Origin: an uncultured Actinomycetes bacterium
Lineage (GTDB): Bacteria; Actinomycetota; Thermoleophilia; Gaiellales; F1-60-MAGs149
DNA length: 16,544 bases
Direction: 5' to 3'
Assembly: GCA_903873565.1 (NCBI GenBank)
Contig: CAIQOY010000014.1
Span: 1-16,544 of the forward strand
Shown here: positions 6,815-13,550 of the stretch, piece after piece
How positions within the stretch are numbered: the stretch's first letter is position 1
Layout of the letters: each line of letters starts with the position of its first letter
Made by a program: the position numbers and the translations under genes
The notes under the pieces: model-generated
Databases searched by the model: none
What the model saw: only the letters and a program-made list of their open reading frames with translations
Told to the model about the DNA's origin: nothing

Positions 6815-6835
6815 ACTATCGCCAGTCGGTAGAAT
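6815..6835. promoter_or_regulatory. Back-to-back -10 boxes between the hydratase gene and the 6843 gene
   Basis: On the plus strand TAGAAT (6830-6835) lies 7 nt before the ATG at 6843. On the minus strand GATAGT (6820-6815) lies 9 nt before the GTG at 6805. The two start codons are only 37 bp apart, so both transcripts would be leaderless or nearly so and the two promoters must share polymerase contact space. I see no clear -35 boxes. Confidence 0.45.
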
Positions 6836-6842
6836 CGGCCGC

Positions 6843-7448
6843 ATGGCGACCCCGACCACCCTGCTCGCGCCGGGGACGGGCGACCCGACGCGGCCCTTCA
6901 CGGACCCCGCCCACGCCGAGGCCGATCTGGCCATGCTGGCGCGGCTGCAGGCGATCCTCGCCGCGCACGCGGCCGACGGCGGCCGGGATGGTCGCCGCAC
7001 CGACGCGGACGGATCGATCCACTGGCTGGTGGTGCCCGACTGGGCCGCGCTGGAGGCGGCGTCCCCGGCGGTCGGCGTCGGCTTCTTCGGCCAGGCCCTC
7101 GACGTCGACCACGAGCCGATCAACGCGGTGGAGGCCGAGATGATGGAGCGCCTCGAGCGCTACCCGGGCCTCCTCGCCTACTACAACGTCGAGTTCCCGC
7201 AGGGCGACGGCACCAGCCAGTGGGGCAACCTCGTGGTGTTCGCCGACCGGGCGTCGCGCGAGCACCTCAGCATGGAGTCCCTGCACCGGACGGCGGTCGA
7301 CCGCTCGCCGCTCCACTACGACTCGCTGCGGCTGCACCGGATCGTGCTGCCCGACGGGGCGCTCGGCGCGACGGCGCCCCGGCTCGACGAGTCGCTCTTG
7401 TTCGACTTCCGCAGCGACCCGATCTGGATCGCCCTGCGCCGGCCCTGA
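6843..7448 (+). CDS. Unknown 201-residue protein
   Basis: I do not recognise this protein. It begins MATPTTLLAPGTGD and has no signal peptide or membrane segment. Central parts look like a real folded protein rather than a chance frame: IHWLVVPDWAALEA, LLAYYNVEFPQGDGTSQWGN, LVVFADRASREHLS, and SPLHYDSLRLHRIVLPDG. The many Trp, Tyr, His and Asp residues in these blocks suggest a conserved pocket, perhaps a ferredoxin-like alpha/beta fold of the kind seen in stress-responsive A/B-barrel proteins, but this is speculative. The ATG at 6843 was chosen because the -10 box TAGAAT ends just before it; a longer frame from 6792 would run over the divergent promoter. It converges on the HTH-TOBE gene, with only 4 bp between the two stops. 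Confidence 0.75.
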   Translation: MATPTTLLAPGTGDPTRPFTDPAHAEADLAMLARLQAILAAHAADGGRDGRRTDADGSIHWLVVPDWAALEAASPAVGVGFFGQALDVDHEPINAVEAEMMERLERYPGLLAYYNVEFPQGDGTSQWGNLVVFADRASREHLSMESLHRTAVDRSPLHYDSLRLHRIVLPDGALGATAPRLDESLLFDFRSDPIWIALRRP

Positions 7449-7452
7449 GCGG

Positions 7453-7827
7453 CTAGCGGCGCACCTCGACGCTCGTCGACTTGACGACGGCGGTGGCGGT
7501 GTCGCCCGGCTTGAGGCCGAGCTCCTCGACGGCCTCGGCGGTGATGATCGAGACGACCCGGTAGGGGCCGCAGGCGAGCTCGACCCGGCCCATCAGGCCG
7601 TCGGTCTCCACCGCGACGACGGTGCCCTCGAGCTGGTTGCGGGCCGAGACGCCGGTCTTCGGGGCGCGGTCGGCGAGGAGCGCGCGCACCTGCGCCGCGT
7701 CCATCGTGCGCTGGCCGCCCTCCGAGCGGTCGAAGGCGACGCGGCCCTCGCGCTCCCAGCGGCGCAGCGTGTCGACGCTGACGCCGAGGATGGCGGCGGC
7801 CTGCCCGATGCGGATCTGCTCGCCCAC
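7453..7827 (-). CDS. MerR-type HTH / TOBE (molbindin) fusion, candidate molybdate-responsive regulator
   Basis: This 124-residue protein joins two known domains. Residues 5-55 are a MerR/excisionase-type DNA-binding domain (IRIGQAAAILGVSVDTLRRW, EREGRVAFDRSEGGQR). Residues 59-124 are a single TOBE/Mop domain (SARNQLEGTVVAV, then VSIITAEAVEELGLKPGD, then AVVKSTSVEV), which in molbindins and ModE binds molybdate or tungstate. It lacks the ModE-type LysR-like winged helix and has only one Mop repeat, so oxyanion binding would need oligomers. It is the last gene after modA-modB and begins 9 bp after the modB stop. The GTG has no Shine-Dalgarno sequence; TAGCCT, which includes the modB stop codon, lies 6 nt before it. 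By context it should sense molybdate and act on the modA promoter; it could instead be a storage-type molbindin. Confidence 0.88.
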   Translation of the reverse strand: MGEQIRIGQAAAILGVSVDTLRRWEREGRVAFDRSEGGQRTMDAAQVRALLADRAPKTGVSARNQLEGTVVAVETDGLMGRVELACGPYRVVSIITAEAVEELGLKPGDTATAVVKSTSVEVRR

Positions 7828-7836
7828 GGCGCGAGG

Positions 7837-8649
7837 CTACCAGCCGGCTCCGGGCGTCGGGCGGTCGGCGGGGGACCAGGCGGCGGGCAGCTTGGCGACG
7901 GCGAGGACGACGGCGCTCAGCGCGAGCAGGATGATGCCGAGGGCGATCGCCGCGTCGAGGTCGACGGCGAGCTCCGCGTAGACGGCGAGGGGGAGGGTCT
8001 GGGTGACGGCGGCGACGCTGCCGGCGAAGAGCAGCGTGGCCCCGAACTCGCCGAGCCCGCGGGCGAAGGCCAGGGACCAGCCGCTGCGCAGCCCGTCGAG
8101 GGCCAGGGGCAGCGCGATGCGGGCGAAGGCCTGCGCCTCGGAGGCCCCGAGGTCGCGGGCCGCGTCGAGCTGGTCGGGCTCGACGGCGCGGAAGGCGGCG
8201 ACGGCGGCGCGCAGGTAGAAGGGCGCGGCGACGAAGGTGACGGCGAGGACGACCGCGGCCTCGGTGAAGGGCAGCGCGACGCCGCGGCCGGCGAGCCAGC
8301 CGCCGACGACGCCGCCGGCCCCGAAGGCGGCCAGGAGCGCGATGCCGGCCACGGCGGGCGGCAGCACGAGCGGCAGCTCGACGAGGGTCATGAGGGCGTC
8401 GCGCAGGCGCCCGCGCCCGCGGGCCAGCGCGTAGGCGGCGGGGGTGCCCACGCCGAGGATCAGGAGGTTGGCGACGAGGTTGGTGCGCGCGGTGACGGCG
8501 ATCGCGTCGCGCGCGGCGGGGCTCGTGAGGAGCGCGGGCAGCTCGGCGGGCGGGACGCGGGTGACGAGCGCGACCAGCGGCACGGCGAGGAAGGCGAGCG
8601 ACAGCGCGGCGGCGGCGCCGATCAGGGCGGGGAAGAGGCGCGCGCTCAC
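7837..8649 (-). CDS. modB: ModB-like molybdate ABC transporter permease
   Basis: This 270-residue inner-membrane permease should form a homodimeric channel for molybdate (or tungstate). It has five to six hydrophobic helices: near 5-30, 55-80, 85-115 (with LPLVLPPAVAGIALL, a family signature), 135-155, 190-212 and 235-258. The EAA loop for the ATPase is AARDLGASEAQAFARIALPL at about 165-184. The GTG start overlaps the modA stop (GTGA), so the two are translationally coupled. Usual ModB is about 225-270 residues, so it is complete. The expected partner ATPase ModC is not encoded next to it: the next gene is the HTH-TOBE regulator, then a convergent gene. ModB must therefore work with an ATPase encoded elsewhere. 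Confidence 0.9.
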   Translation of the reverse strand: MSARLFPALIGAAAALSLAFLAVPLVALVTRVPPAELPALLTSPAARDAIAVTARTNLVANLLILGVGTPAAYALARGRGRLRDALMTLVELPLVLPPAVAGIALLAAFGAGGVVGGWLAGRGVALPFTEAAVVLAVTFVAAPFYLRAAVAAFRAVEPDQLDAARDLGASEAQAFARIALPLALDGLRSGWSLAFARGLGEFGATLLFAGSVAAVTQTLPLAVYAELAVDLDAAIALGIILLALSAVVLAVAKLPAAWSPADRPTPGAGW

Positions 8650-9377
8650 GGCGCGGCCCCGAAGCCGGCCGCCGCGAGGCGGGCCTGGGCGTCGTCGCCG
8701 AGGAGCGCCGCCACGAAGGCCGCGCCGGCGGGCGAGGGCTCGCCGTCGCGGACCACCGCGCAGGCCGCGTAGACGACGGTCGGCTGGGCGGCGTCGGGGA
8801 GCGGCACGGCGCGCACGTCGGCGGAGGCGGCGGCGTCCGTCGCGTAGGCGATCCCCGCGTCGGCGGAGCCGAGCGCGACCTTGGCCACGATCGAGGCGGC
8901 GTCGGGCTCGTCGGAGACGCGGTTGCGCTCCAGCGCGGCCGCCGCCCCGGCCGCCGCGAGGGCCTCGCGCGCGTACGTGCCGACCGGGACCTCGGGTCCG
9001 CCGATCGCCAGCCGCAGCGCGGGGCCGGCGAGCAGGTCGTCGAGGGTCGCGACCCGCGCGCCCGCGGCGGGCACGATCAGGGCCAGCGTGTTGGTGGCGA
9101 AGGCGACGGGCGCCGCGCAGAGGCCGTCCGCGGCCAGCTCGTCGGGGTAGCGCGGGCTGGCCGCCACCAGGGCGTCGGCCGGGGCGCCCTCGCGGATCTG
9201 CCGGGCGAGGCTGTCGGAGCCCGCGAAGGAGAAGGCCACGCCGTCGGCGGCCGCGAGCTCCGGCAGCACGCCCTTGAGGGACGCGGCGGCGTAGACCAGC
9301 GGGTCGTCGTCGGTGCCGCCGCAGGCCGCGAGGGGCAGGGCGAGGAGGCAGGCGAGGAGCAGGGCGGCGCGGCGCAC
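8646..9377 (-). CDS. modA: ModA-like molybdate-binding lipoprotein
   Basis: This 243-residue solute-binding protein has a signal sequence with lipobox L-A-A-C, Cys19 being the predicted lipid anchor, then a short linker. The mature part shows ModA landmarks: LVYAAASLKGVLPEL at the start, where the Ala/Ser residues belong to the oxyanion site; FAGSDSLARQIREGAPAD, where the Ser contacts the ligand; LALIVP; and GGPEVPVGTYAREAL. Length is normal for the family. The start is GTG, 6 nt after a -10 box TATACT and without a Shine-Dalgarno sequence, so the modA mRNA is probably leaderless. It heads the operon modA-modB-HTH/TOBE. Molybdate is the likely ligand; tungstate cannot be excluded. Confidence 0.9.
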   Translation of the reverse strand: MRRAALLLACLLALPLAACGGTDDDPLVYAAASLKGVLPELAAADGVAFSFAGSDSLARQIREGAPADALVAASPRYPDELAADGLCAAPVAFATNTLALIVPAAGARVATLDDLLAGPALRLAIGGPEVPVGTYAREALAAAGAAAALERNRVSDEPDAASIVAKVALGSADAGIAYATDAAASADVRAVPLPDAAQPTVVYAACAVVRDGEPSPAGAAFVAALLGDDAQARLAAAGFGAAP

Positions 9378-9383
9378 GGCGGC

Positions 9384-9411
9384 AGTATAGCGCGCTGATA
9401 CATAGGTACAA
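9384..9411 (-). promoter_or_regulatory. Promoter of the modA operon, leaderless type
   Basis: On the minus strand TATACT (9389-9384) is a near-consensus -10 box, 6 nt before the modA GTG, so +1 should be the first base of the start codon. A TTGTAC (9411-9406) 16 bp upstream may act as a weak -35. That -35 lies in the centre of the 21-bp palindrome, so a bound protein would block RNA polymerase. Confidence 0.65.
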
Positions 9412-9419
9412 CCTATGTA
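9399..9419. promoter_or_regulatory. Perfect 21-bp palindrome, candidate molybdate operator
   Basis: TACATAGGT - ACA - ACCTATGTA: the two 9-bp arms are exact reverse complements with a 3-bp spacer. It is AT-rich in a very GC-rich genome, spans two helical turns, and overlaps the -35 region of modA. It is 44 bp upstream of the divergent enolase-family gene. The best candidate binder is the HTH-TOBE protein encoded two genes downstream in the same operon; this partnership is inference from context. Confidence 0.7.
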
Positions 9420-9451
9420 ATAGTCGCCTGCGGAGCGCCGCGGCGGTCTGC

Positions 9452-9457
9452 GACACT
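9452..9457 (+). promoter_or_regulatory. Possible -10 box of the enolase-family gene, leaderless type
   Basis: GACACT ends 6 nt before the ATG at 9464, and no Shine-Dalgarno sequence is present. The -35 match is poor (TGCGGA, 17 bp upstream). An alternative -10, TGTAAT (9416-9421), overlaps the palindrome and would give a leader of about 36 nt. Confidence 0.35.
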
Positions 9458-9463
9458 CCCCGC

Positions 9464-10636
9464 ATGCGCATCGCCCAGGTCCGGGCCACCCCGGTCAACG
9501 TCCCGTTCGTCGCGCCGTACCGCTTCGGCTACGGCTCGCTGGCCAGCGTGACCAAGACGATCGTCGAGGTCGAGGCGGACACGGGCGAGGTCGGGCTGGG
9601 GGAGGTCGCCGACGGCGACCGGGCCGCCGACGTGGAGGCGCTCGGGGCGCGCCTGACGGGGCTCGACATTCGTGACCTCGAGACCGCCCAGCACCGCTGC
9701 GTGCCCGGCTACCACTACAGCCCGTGGGCGGACAAGCTCGCGCTGCAGCGCGCCTTCGGCGGGATCGAGACGGCGCTCTGGGACCTGCGCGGGCAGCAGG
9801 AGGGCGCCTCGATCGCGGAGCTCCTCGGCGGGCCCGTGCGCACGGAGATCGCGCTGACCGAGTACTTCTCGCTGCGCTACCCGGGCCCCGACCATCCCGG
9901 CGAGTCGACGCCGGCGGAGGTCGCCGCCGCCTGCGCCGGCTGGCTGGCCGAGTACGGCAGCCGCATCTTCGAGGGCAAGGTCGGCACGATCGACCCCGAG
10001 GAGGAGCTCGAGATGGTGCGGCTGATCCGGGCCGCGATCGGGGACCTGCCGCTGCGCCTCGACGTCAACGGGTCCTGGTACCCGGAGACCGCGCGCCGGC
10101 TGATCCCCCGCTTCGAGGAGCACGGGATCGACGCCTGGGAGGACCCCTGCGAGACCTACGAGGAGTTCGCGGCGATCCGGGACGTCACCGACCGCCCGAT
10201 CTCCACGCACGTGATCGACTTCGACCGCCGCCGCCAGCTCGGCGTGCCGGACGTCTTCGTCACCAACCTCAACGACCCCGGCGGCCTGCGCGCCGTCGTC
10301 GACATCGTGCGCCGCTGCGAGGAGGAGGGGGCGGGCTTCCGCTTCCACTCGGGCGAGACGGGCGTCGGCAGCGCCGCCTACCTGCAGCTGTCCGCCGCGC
10401 TGCCCTGGATCGACGACCCCGCGCAGACCCTGTTCCGCTGGTACGCGGACGACGTCATCGAGGGCGGGCCGTTCGTGCCGCGCGACGGGTTCGTCCGGCT
10501 CCCGGAGGGCCCGGGCCTCGGCGTGCGGCTCGACCCCGAGGCGCTGGCGCGCTGCCACCGGCGCTACCTCGACGAGGGGCAGTTCCCGCCCGCGCCGGGC
10601 AAGGAGTCGTACGTCGACCACTTCGTGCGGCGGTAG
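9464..10636 (+). CDS. Enolase-superfamily protein, glucarate-dehydratase-like
   Basis: This 390-residue protein has the enolase-superfamily layout: an N-terminal capping domain (about 1-125) and a TIM barrel. Barrel landmarks are Lys172 in FEGKVGTIDPEEE, metal ligand Asp200 in LRLDVNGSW, metal ligand Glu226 in AWEDPCE, and His295 in RFHSGETGVGSAA. These positions suit the glucarate dehydratase branch, where sugar diacids are dehydrated with an Mg ion and a His-Asp dyad. By eye alignment to that branch, the third metal-ligand position is His249 (STHVID) instead of Asn, and the dyad Asp position is Asn268 (VTNLND). The reaction is therefore uncertain; it may be a different acid-sugar dehydratase or lactonising enzyme. 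It stands alone between the modA promoter and a tRNA gene. Confidence 0.85.
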   Translation: MRIAQVRATPVNVPFVAPYRFGYGSLASVTKTIVEVEADTGEVGLGEVADGDRAADVEALGARLTGLDIRDLETAQHRCVPGYHYSPWADKLALQRAFGGIETALWDLRGQQEGASIAELLGGPVRTEIALTEYFSLRYPGPDHPGESTPAEVAAACAGWLAEYGSRIFEGKVGTIDPEEELEMVRLIRAAIGDLPLRLDVNGSWYPETARRLIPRFEEHGIDAWEDPCETYEEFAAIRDVTDRPISTHVIDFDRRRQLGVPDVFVTNLNDPGGLRAVVDIVRRCEEEGAGFRFHSGETGVGSAAYLQLSAALPWIDDPAQTLFRWYADDVIEGGPFVPRDGFVRLPEGPGLGVRLDPEALARCHRRYLDEGQFPPAPGKESYVDHFVRR

Positions 10637-10660
10637 GCGCGACGCGGCCGGGGCGGAAGG

Positions 10661-10731
10661 CTGGGGCGGCAGGATTCGAACCTGCGATCGCGGGACCAAA
10701 ACCCGCTGCCTTGCCGCTTGGCCACGCCCCA
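10661..10731 (-). tRNA. tRNA-Gln (anticodon UUG)
   Basis: On the minus strand the 71-nt sequence folds as a cloverleaf. The acceptor stem is TGGGGCG with CGCCCCA and discriminator G. The D-arm contains GCCAAGCGGCAAGGC, the anticodon stem is GCGGG/CCCGC with loop TTTTGGT, and the T-arm is GCAGG-TTCGAAT-CCTGC. The anticodon TTG (10699-10697) reads CAA, glutamine. The U1 start and G discriminator are typical of bacterial tRNA-Gln. CCA is not encoded. It follows the amidase gene on the same strand, past a hairpin. Confidence 0.96.
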
Positions 10732-10742
10732 GGGCAGAGGGA

Positions 10743-10775
10743 GCCTAGCGCCCGAGCGGGCCGCTCCGGCTAGGC
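10743..10775 (-). terminator. Imperfect hairpin after the amidase gene, probable terminator
   Basis: Outer arms GCCTAG (10743-10748) and CTAGGC (10770-10775) enclose inner arms GAGCGG (10754-10759) and CCGCTC (10761-10766), giving one long GC-rich stem with small internal mismatches. It includes the amidase stop codon and lies just before the tRNA gene. There is no T-run, as is common for terminators in high-GC actinobacteria, so function is inferred. Confidence 0.5.
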
Positions 10776-11522
10776 GCGGCGGCCGGTCAGGAAGCGGGTC
10801 AGGCCGATCGCGAGGGCCTCGGCCTCCTGCTGGCGGCCGGCGGGCGACGCGATGATCGGGGCGTCGTGGCTGGAGCGCATGTTGCCGATCTCGGTGAACA
10901 CCTTCGGCACCGTCGACAGGTTGAGGCCGCCGAGGTCGTCGCGGGCGACGATGCCGTCCTCGCCCTGGTAGTTCGAGACCGGGGTGGGGCCGTGGTCGCG
11001 CAGCGCGTCGCGGATCGCGATGCCGAGCGTCTGGGAGCGCGTCACCATGCGCGCGGTCTGGCCGCGCACGCGGTCCGGCACGATCACGTGGAAGCCGCGC
11101 AGGTCGTCATCCTCCGCGCCGTCGGCGTGGATCGACAGCACGGCATCGGCGCGGGCGCGGTTGCCGATCTCCGTGCGCTCGGTGATGCAGGGGCCCACGC
11201 CCGTGTTCGAGCCGCGGGTCAGGATCACGCGGGCGCCCTTGGCGCGCAGGAGGTCGCGCAGGCGCAGGGCGACGTCCCAGTTGTGGGCCGCCTCGCGGTA
11301 GTCGTCGGCGGTGCGGGCCCCGAAGGTGTCGCACGGCTTGTAGTGGGTGCCGGCCCAGACCTCGTGGGCGATCGCGGCCGGGTGCGTCCAGTTGCCGCCG
11401 TTGTGGCCCGGGTCGAGGACGACCGTGCGGCCGGCCAGGGTCCGCTCCGCGCGGCCGTGGGCCGCGGGCACGACGGCGAGCGCGACCAGGAGGAGCGCGC
11501 AGGTCAGGCGCAGGCGGCTCAC
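10770..11522 (-). CDS. Exported N-acetylmuramoyl-L-alanine amidase, Ami1/Rv3717-like
   Basis: This 250-residue zinc amidase should cut the bond between MurNAc and L-Ala in peptidoglycan, outside the membrane. A Sec-type signal peptide covers about 1-23, ending near PAAHGRA. The Amidase_3 fold follows directly: zinc ligands His40 (VVLDPGHNGG), Glu77 (YREAAHNW) and His132 (LSIHADG), and catalytic Glu211 (FTEIGNMRS). Spacing and side motifs, GPCITERTEIGNRA and ARDDLGGLNLSTVP, resemble mycobacterial Ami1 (Rv3717) as I remember it, including the Cys pair Cys64/Cys112 that could form a disulfide. There is no separate wall-binding domain, as in Rv3717. The GTG overlaps the stop of the upstream membrane-protein gene (GTGA), with GGGGGA 6 nt before it. 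I am confident about the family, less so about the precise subtype. Confidence 0.92.
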   Translation of the reverse strand: MSRLRLTCALLLVALAVVPAAHGRAERTLAGRTVVLDPGHNGGNWTHPAAIAHEVWAGTHYKPCDTFGARTADDYREAAHNWDVALRLRDLLRAKGARVILTRGSNTGVGPCITERTEIGNRARADAVLSIHADGAEDDDLRGFHVIVPDRVRGQTARMVTRSQTLGIAIRDALRDHGPTPVSNYQGEDGIVARDDLGGLNLSTVPKVFTEIGNMRSSHDAPIIASPAGRQQEAEALAIGLTRFLTGRRA

Positions 11523-11965
11523 CGGCGGTCCCCCAGGAGCAGGACGAGGCCGGCGAGGGCGGCGAAGACGAGCAGCACGGCGATGATCACGATGCCGACG
11601 CCGAGGAAGACGGGGAACAGCGCGACGAGCGACTGGGCGAGCGCGATCGCCCACGTCACCTGGCGGACGGAGTAGGGCAGCCAGCGGCTCGCGACGACGT
11701 GGATGAAGACGGCGGCGATCGCGACGGCGAGCAGCGCGACCCAGGAGCGCAGGAGGTCGCCGGGCGCGAGGCCGAGGGCGAGCAGCTCGACGATCGCGAG
11801 GCCCGCGGCGAGCTTCGCGCGGTGGCGCCGGAGCCACGGCATCGGCGCGCCGCCCGTGGGCGGCGGGGCCCCGTAGGAGAACGAGCGCACCGAGACGACG
11901 CGGACGTCGTCCGGATCGACCTCTATCCGCCGCTGCTCGCGCCCAGTGTCGCCGTCGTCGTCCAT
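11519..11965 (-). CDS. Unknown membrane protein with four predicted helices
   Basis: I do not recognise this 148-residue protein. A charged cytoplasmic-looking N-terminus (1-43: MDDDGDTGREQRRIEVDPDD, then a Gly/Pro-rich stretch) precedes hydrophobic segments at about 51-68, 73-91, 100-120 and 121-143. The protein ends with the short basic tail GDRR. The ATG at 11965 lies inside the end of ispE (43-bp overlap) without a clear Shine-Dalgarno sequence; a GTG at about residue 26 (VRSFSYG) is an alternative, giving a shorter form with the same helices. Its TGA overlaps the GTG of the amidase gene, so the two are probably translated together, which hints at an envelope role. No enzyme motif is visible. 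Confidence 0.72.
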   Translation of the reverse strand: MDDDGDTGREQRRIEVDPDDVRVVSVRSFSYGAPPPTGGAPMPWLRRHRAKLAAGLAIVELLALGLAPGDLLRSWVALLAVAIAAVFIHVVASRWLPYSVRQVTWAIALAQSLVALFPVFLGVGIVIIAVLLVFAALAGLVLLLGDRR

Positions 11966-12762
11966 GCCGCGTCCGGGAGCATTCCCGCCGCGTGCTCGGC
12001 TTCCTGCCCCGTCCGGAACATCCCGAACACGGCCGATCCCGAGCCGGAGACCATCGCGGCGAGGGCTCCGGCCCCCATCATGCCCTCGCGCAGGGCCCGG
12101 CAGGCGGGCTCGAGCGCCTCGGCCGGCGCCTGCAGGTCGTTCTCGAGCAGGGCGGCCAGCTCGTCGAGGGTGGCGGGCAGGGCGATCCGGTCGGGCAGGG
12201 GCCGGTCGGAGGGGGCGTGGCGCGCGTAGACGTCGCGCGTCGCCAGCGGGCGCCCGGGGTGGGCGATCGCGAGGTGCGCGCGGGGCAGGTCGCCGAGCAC
12301 CTCGACGCGGTCGCCGCGCCCGCGGGCGATGGTCGCCTCGTCGTACAGGAGCGCGGGCACGTCGGAGCCCACCTCGGCGCCGATCCGCGCGAGCTCGGCG
12401 TCCGTGACCGGGGCGGGCAGGAGGGCGTTGGCGGCGCGGAGCGCCGCGGCCGCGTCGGCGCTGCCGCCGCCGAGCCCCGCCCCGTGCGGGATGCGCTTGT
12501 CGATGTGCACGTGGAACCCGCCCGCGTGGCCCGCGGCCGCGCAGAGCCCCTCGAGGGCCCGCGTGACGAGGGTGTCGCCGCCGGGCAGGCCCGGGCAGTC
12601 GACGTGCGTGCGCTCGGCGGGCCCGAGGAGGAGGACGTCGGCGAGGTCGGTGCGGCCGATCAGGGTGACCAGCTCGTGGTAGCCGTCGGGGCGCCGCGCC
12701 CCGACGCGCAGGACGAGGTTGACCTTCGCGCAGGCGCGCACGACCTGCCCCTGCGCGCTCAC
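11923..12762 (-). CDS. ispE: 4-diphosphocytidyl-2-C-methyl-D-erythritol kinase
   Basis: This 279-residue GHMP kinase phosphorylates CDP-ME in the MEP pathway to isoprenoids. Visible motifs are ACAKVNLVLRV with Lys13, RPDGYHEL (25-31), the ATP-binding glycine loop PHGAGLGGGSADAA (92-105) with catalytic Asp103, and a late GSGSAVFGMF (GHMP motif 3). Length matches the family (about 280-310). The GTG start overlaps the rsmA stop (GTGA). A second GTG a few codons later (VVRACAKVN) is possible but lacks the overlap. It follows rsmA, as in many bacteria. Its 3' end overlaps the membrane-protein gene by 43 bp. Confidence 0.95.
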   Translation of the reverse strand: MSAQGQVVRACAKVNLVLRVGARRPDGYHELVTLIGRTDLADVLLLGPAERTHVDCPGLPGGDTLVTRALEGLCAAAGHAGGFHVHIDKRIPHGAGLGGGSADAAAALRAANALLPAPVTDAELARIGAEVGSDVPALLYDEATIARGRGDRVEVLGDLPRAHLAIAHPGRPLATRDVYARHAPSDRPLPDRIALPATLDELAALLENDLQAPAEALEPACRALREGMMGAGALAAMVSGSGSAVFGMFRTGQEAEHAAGMLPDAAWTTTATLGASSGG

Positions 12763-13550
12763 GCGGCCACCGGCTCGGCGAGGGCGGCGAGGAGCACGGG
12801 CCAGCCCGCGGGCTCGATCGCCTCGGCGCGGATGCGGGCGTCGCGGCCGAGCCGCCCGAGCACCGCCTCGGACTGCGCGCGGGTTGCGATGCCGGCCAGC
12901 TGCAGCCCGTTGGCGAGCGTCTTGCGGCGGTGGCGGAAGCCCGCGTGCACCAGCGCGACGAGCCGCGGCCAGTCGGGCGCGAGCGCCGCCCACTCGGGCC
13001 GCCGCCGGAAGGCCACCAGCGCCGAGTCGACGCGGGGCGGCGGGTCGAAGACGTGGCGGCCGACGGGGTGCAGGTCGGTGCGCTCGCAGGCCAGGCGCAC
13101 GAGCACGCTGACCGCTCCGTAGGCGGGGGTCGAGGGCTCGGCGAAGAGGCGGTCGGCGATCTCGCGCTGCACCATCACGCACCAGCGGTCGACGCCGGGC
13201 AGCTCGGCGATCGCGCGCAGGATCAGCGGCGTGGCCACGTTGTAGGGCAGGTTCGCGACCATCGCGGTGGGCGCGGGGTCGAGCGCGGCGAGGTCCGCCT
13301 GCATGGCGTCGGCCCAGGTGATGCGCAGATCGGGGTGCGCCGCCTCGAGCGGGGCGAGCGCACGCTCGAGCCGGCGGTCGATCTCGACCGCCTGCACCGC
13401 GGCGGCCGCCTGCACGAGCTCGACGGTGAGGATGCCGCGGCCCGGCCCGATCTCGAGTACGACGTCGTCGGGCCGCACGCCCGCGCGGTCGATCGCCAGG
13501 CGCGCGAGGTTGGGGTCGGTCAGGAAGTGCTGGCCGTAGCGCTCGCTCAT
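12759..13550 (-). CDS. rsmA: 16S rRNA (adenine1518-N6/adenine1519-N6)-dimethyltransferase
   Basis: This 263-residue enzyme (KsgA) dimethylates two adjacent adenines in the 3' hairpin of 16S rRNA late in 30S assembly. Marks are YGQHFLTDPN (5-14), SAM motif I LEIGPGRGILT (32-42), acidic VEIDRRLE, the catalytic motif NLPYNVATP (100-108) that positions the target base, and the C-terminal RNA-binding FRHRRKTLANGL. Start and stop both overlap neighbours by 4 bp: ATGA with tatD upstream and GTGA with ispE downstream, so the whole run is probably translated as a coupled unit. No strong Shine-Dalgarno sequence precedes the ATG, which fits reinitiation. Length is normal. Confidence 0.96.
   Translation of the reverse strand: MSERYGQHFLTDPNLARLAIDRAGVRPDDVVLEIGPGRGILTVELVQAAAAVQAVEIDRRLERALAPLEAAHPDLRITWADAMQADLAALDPAPTAMVANLPYNVATPLILRAIAELPGVDRWCVMVQREIADRLFAEPSTPAYGAVSVLVRLACERTDLHPVGRHVFDPPPRVDSALVAFRRRPEWAALAPDWPRLVALVHAGFRHRRKTLANGLQLAGIATRAQSEAVLGRLGRDARIRAEAIEPAGWPVLLAALAEPVAA

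Noticed and set aside
4904..6832. Plus-strand open frame of 642 codons spanning the methyltransferase and hydratase regions
   Set aside because: Very Arg/Gly-rich product that ignores real gene borders; out-of-frame shadow.
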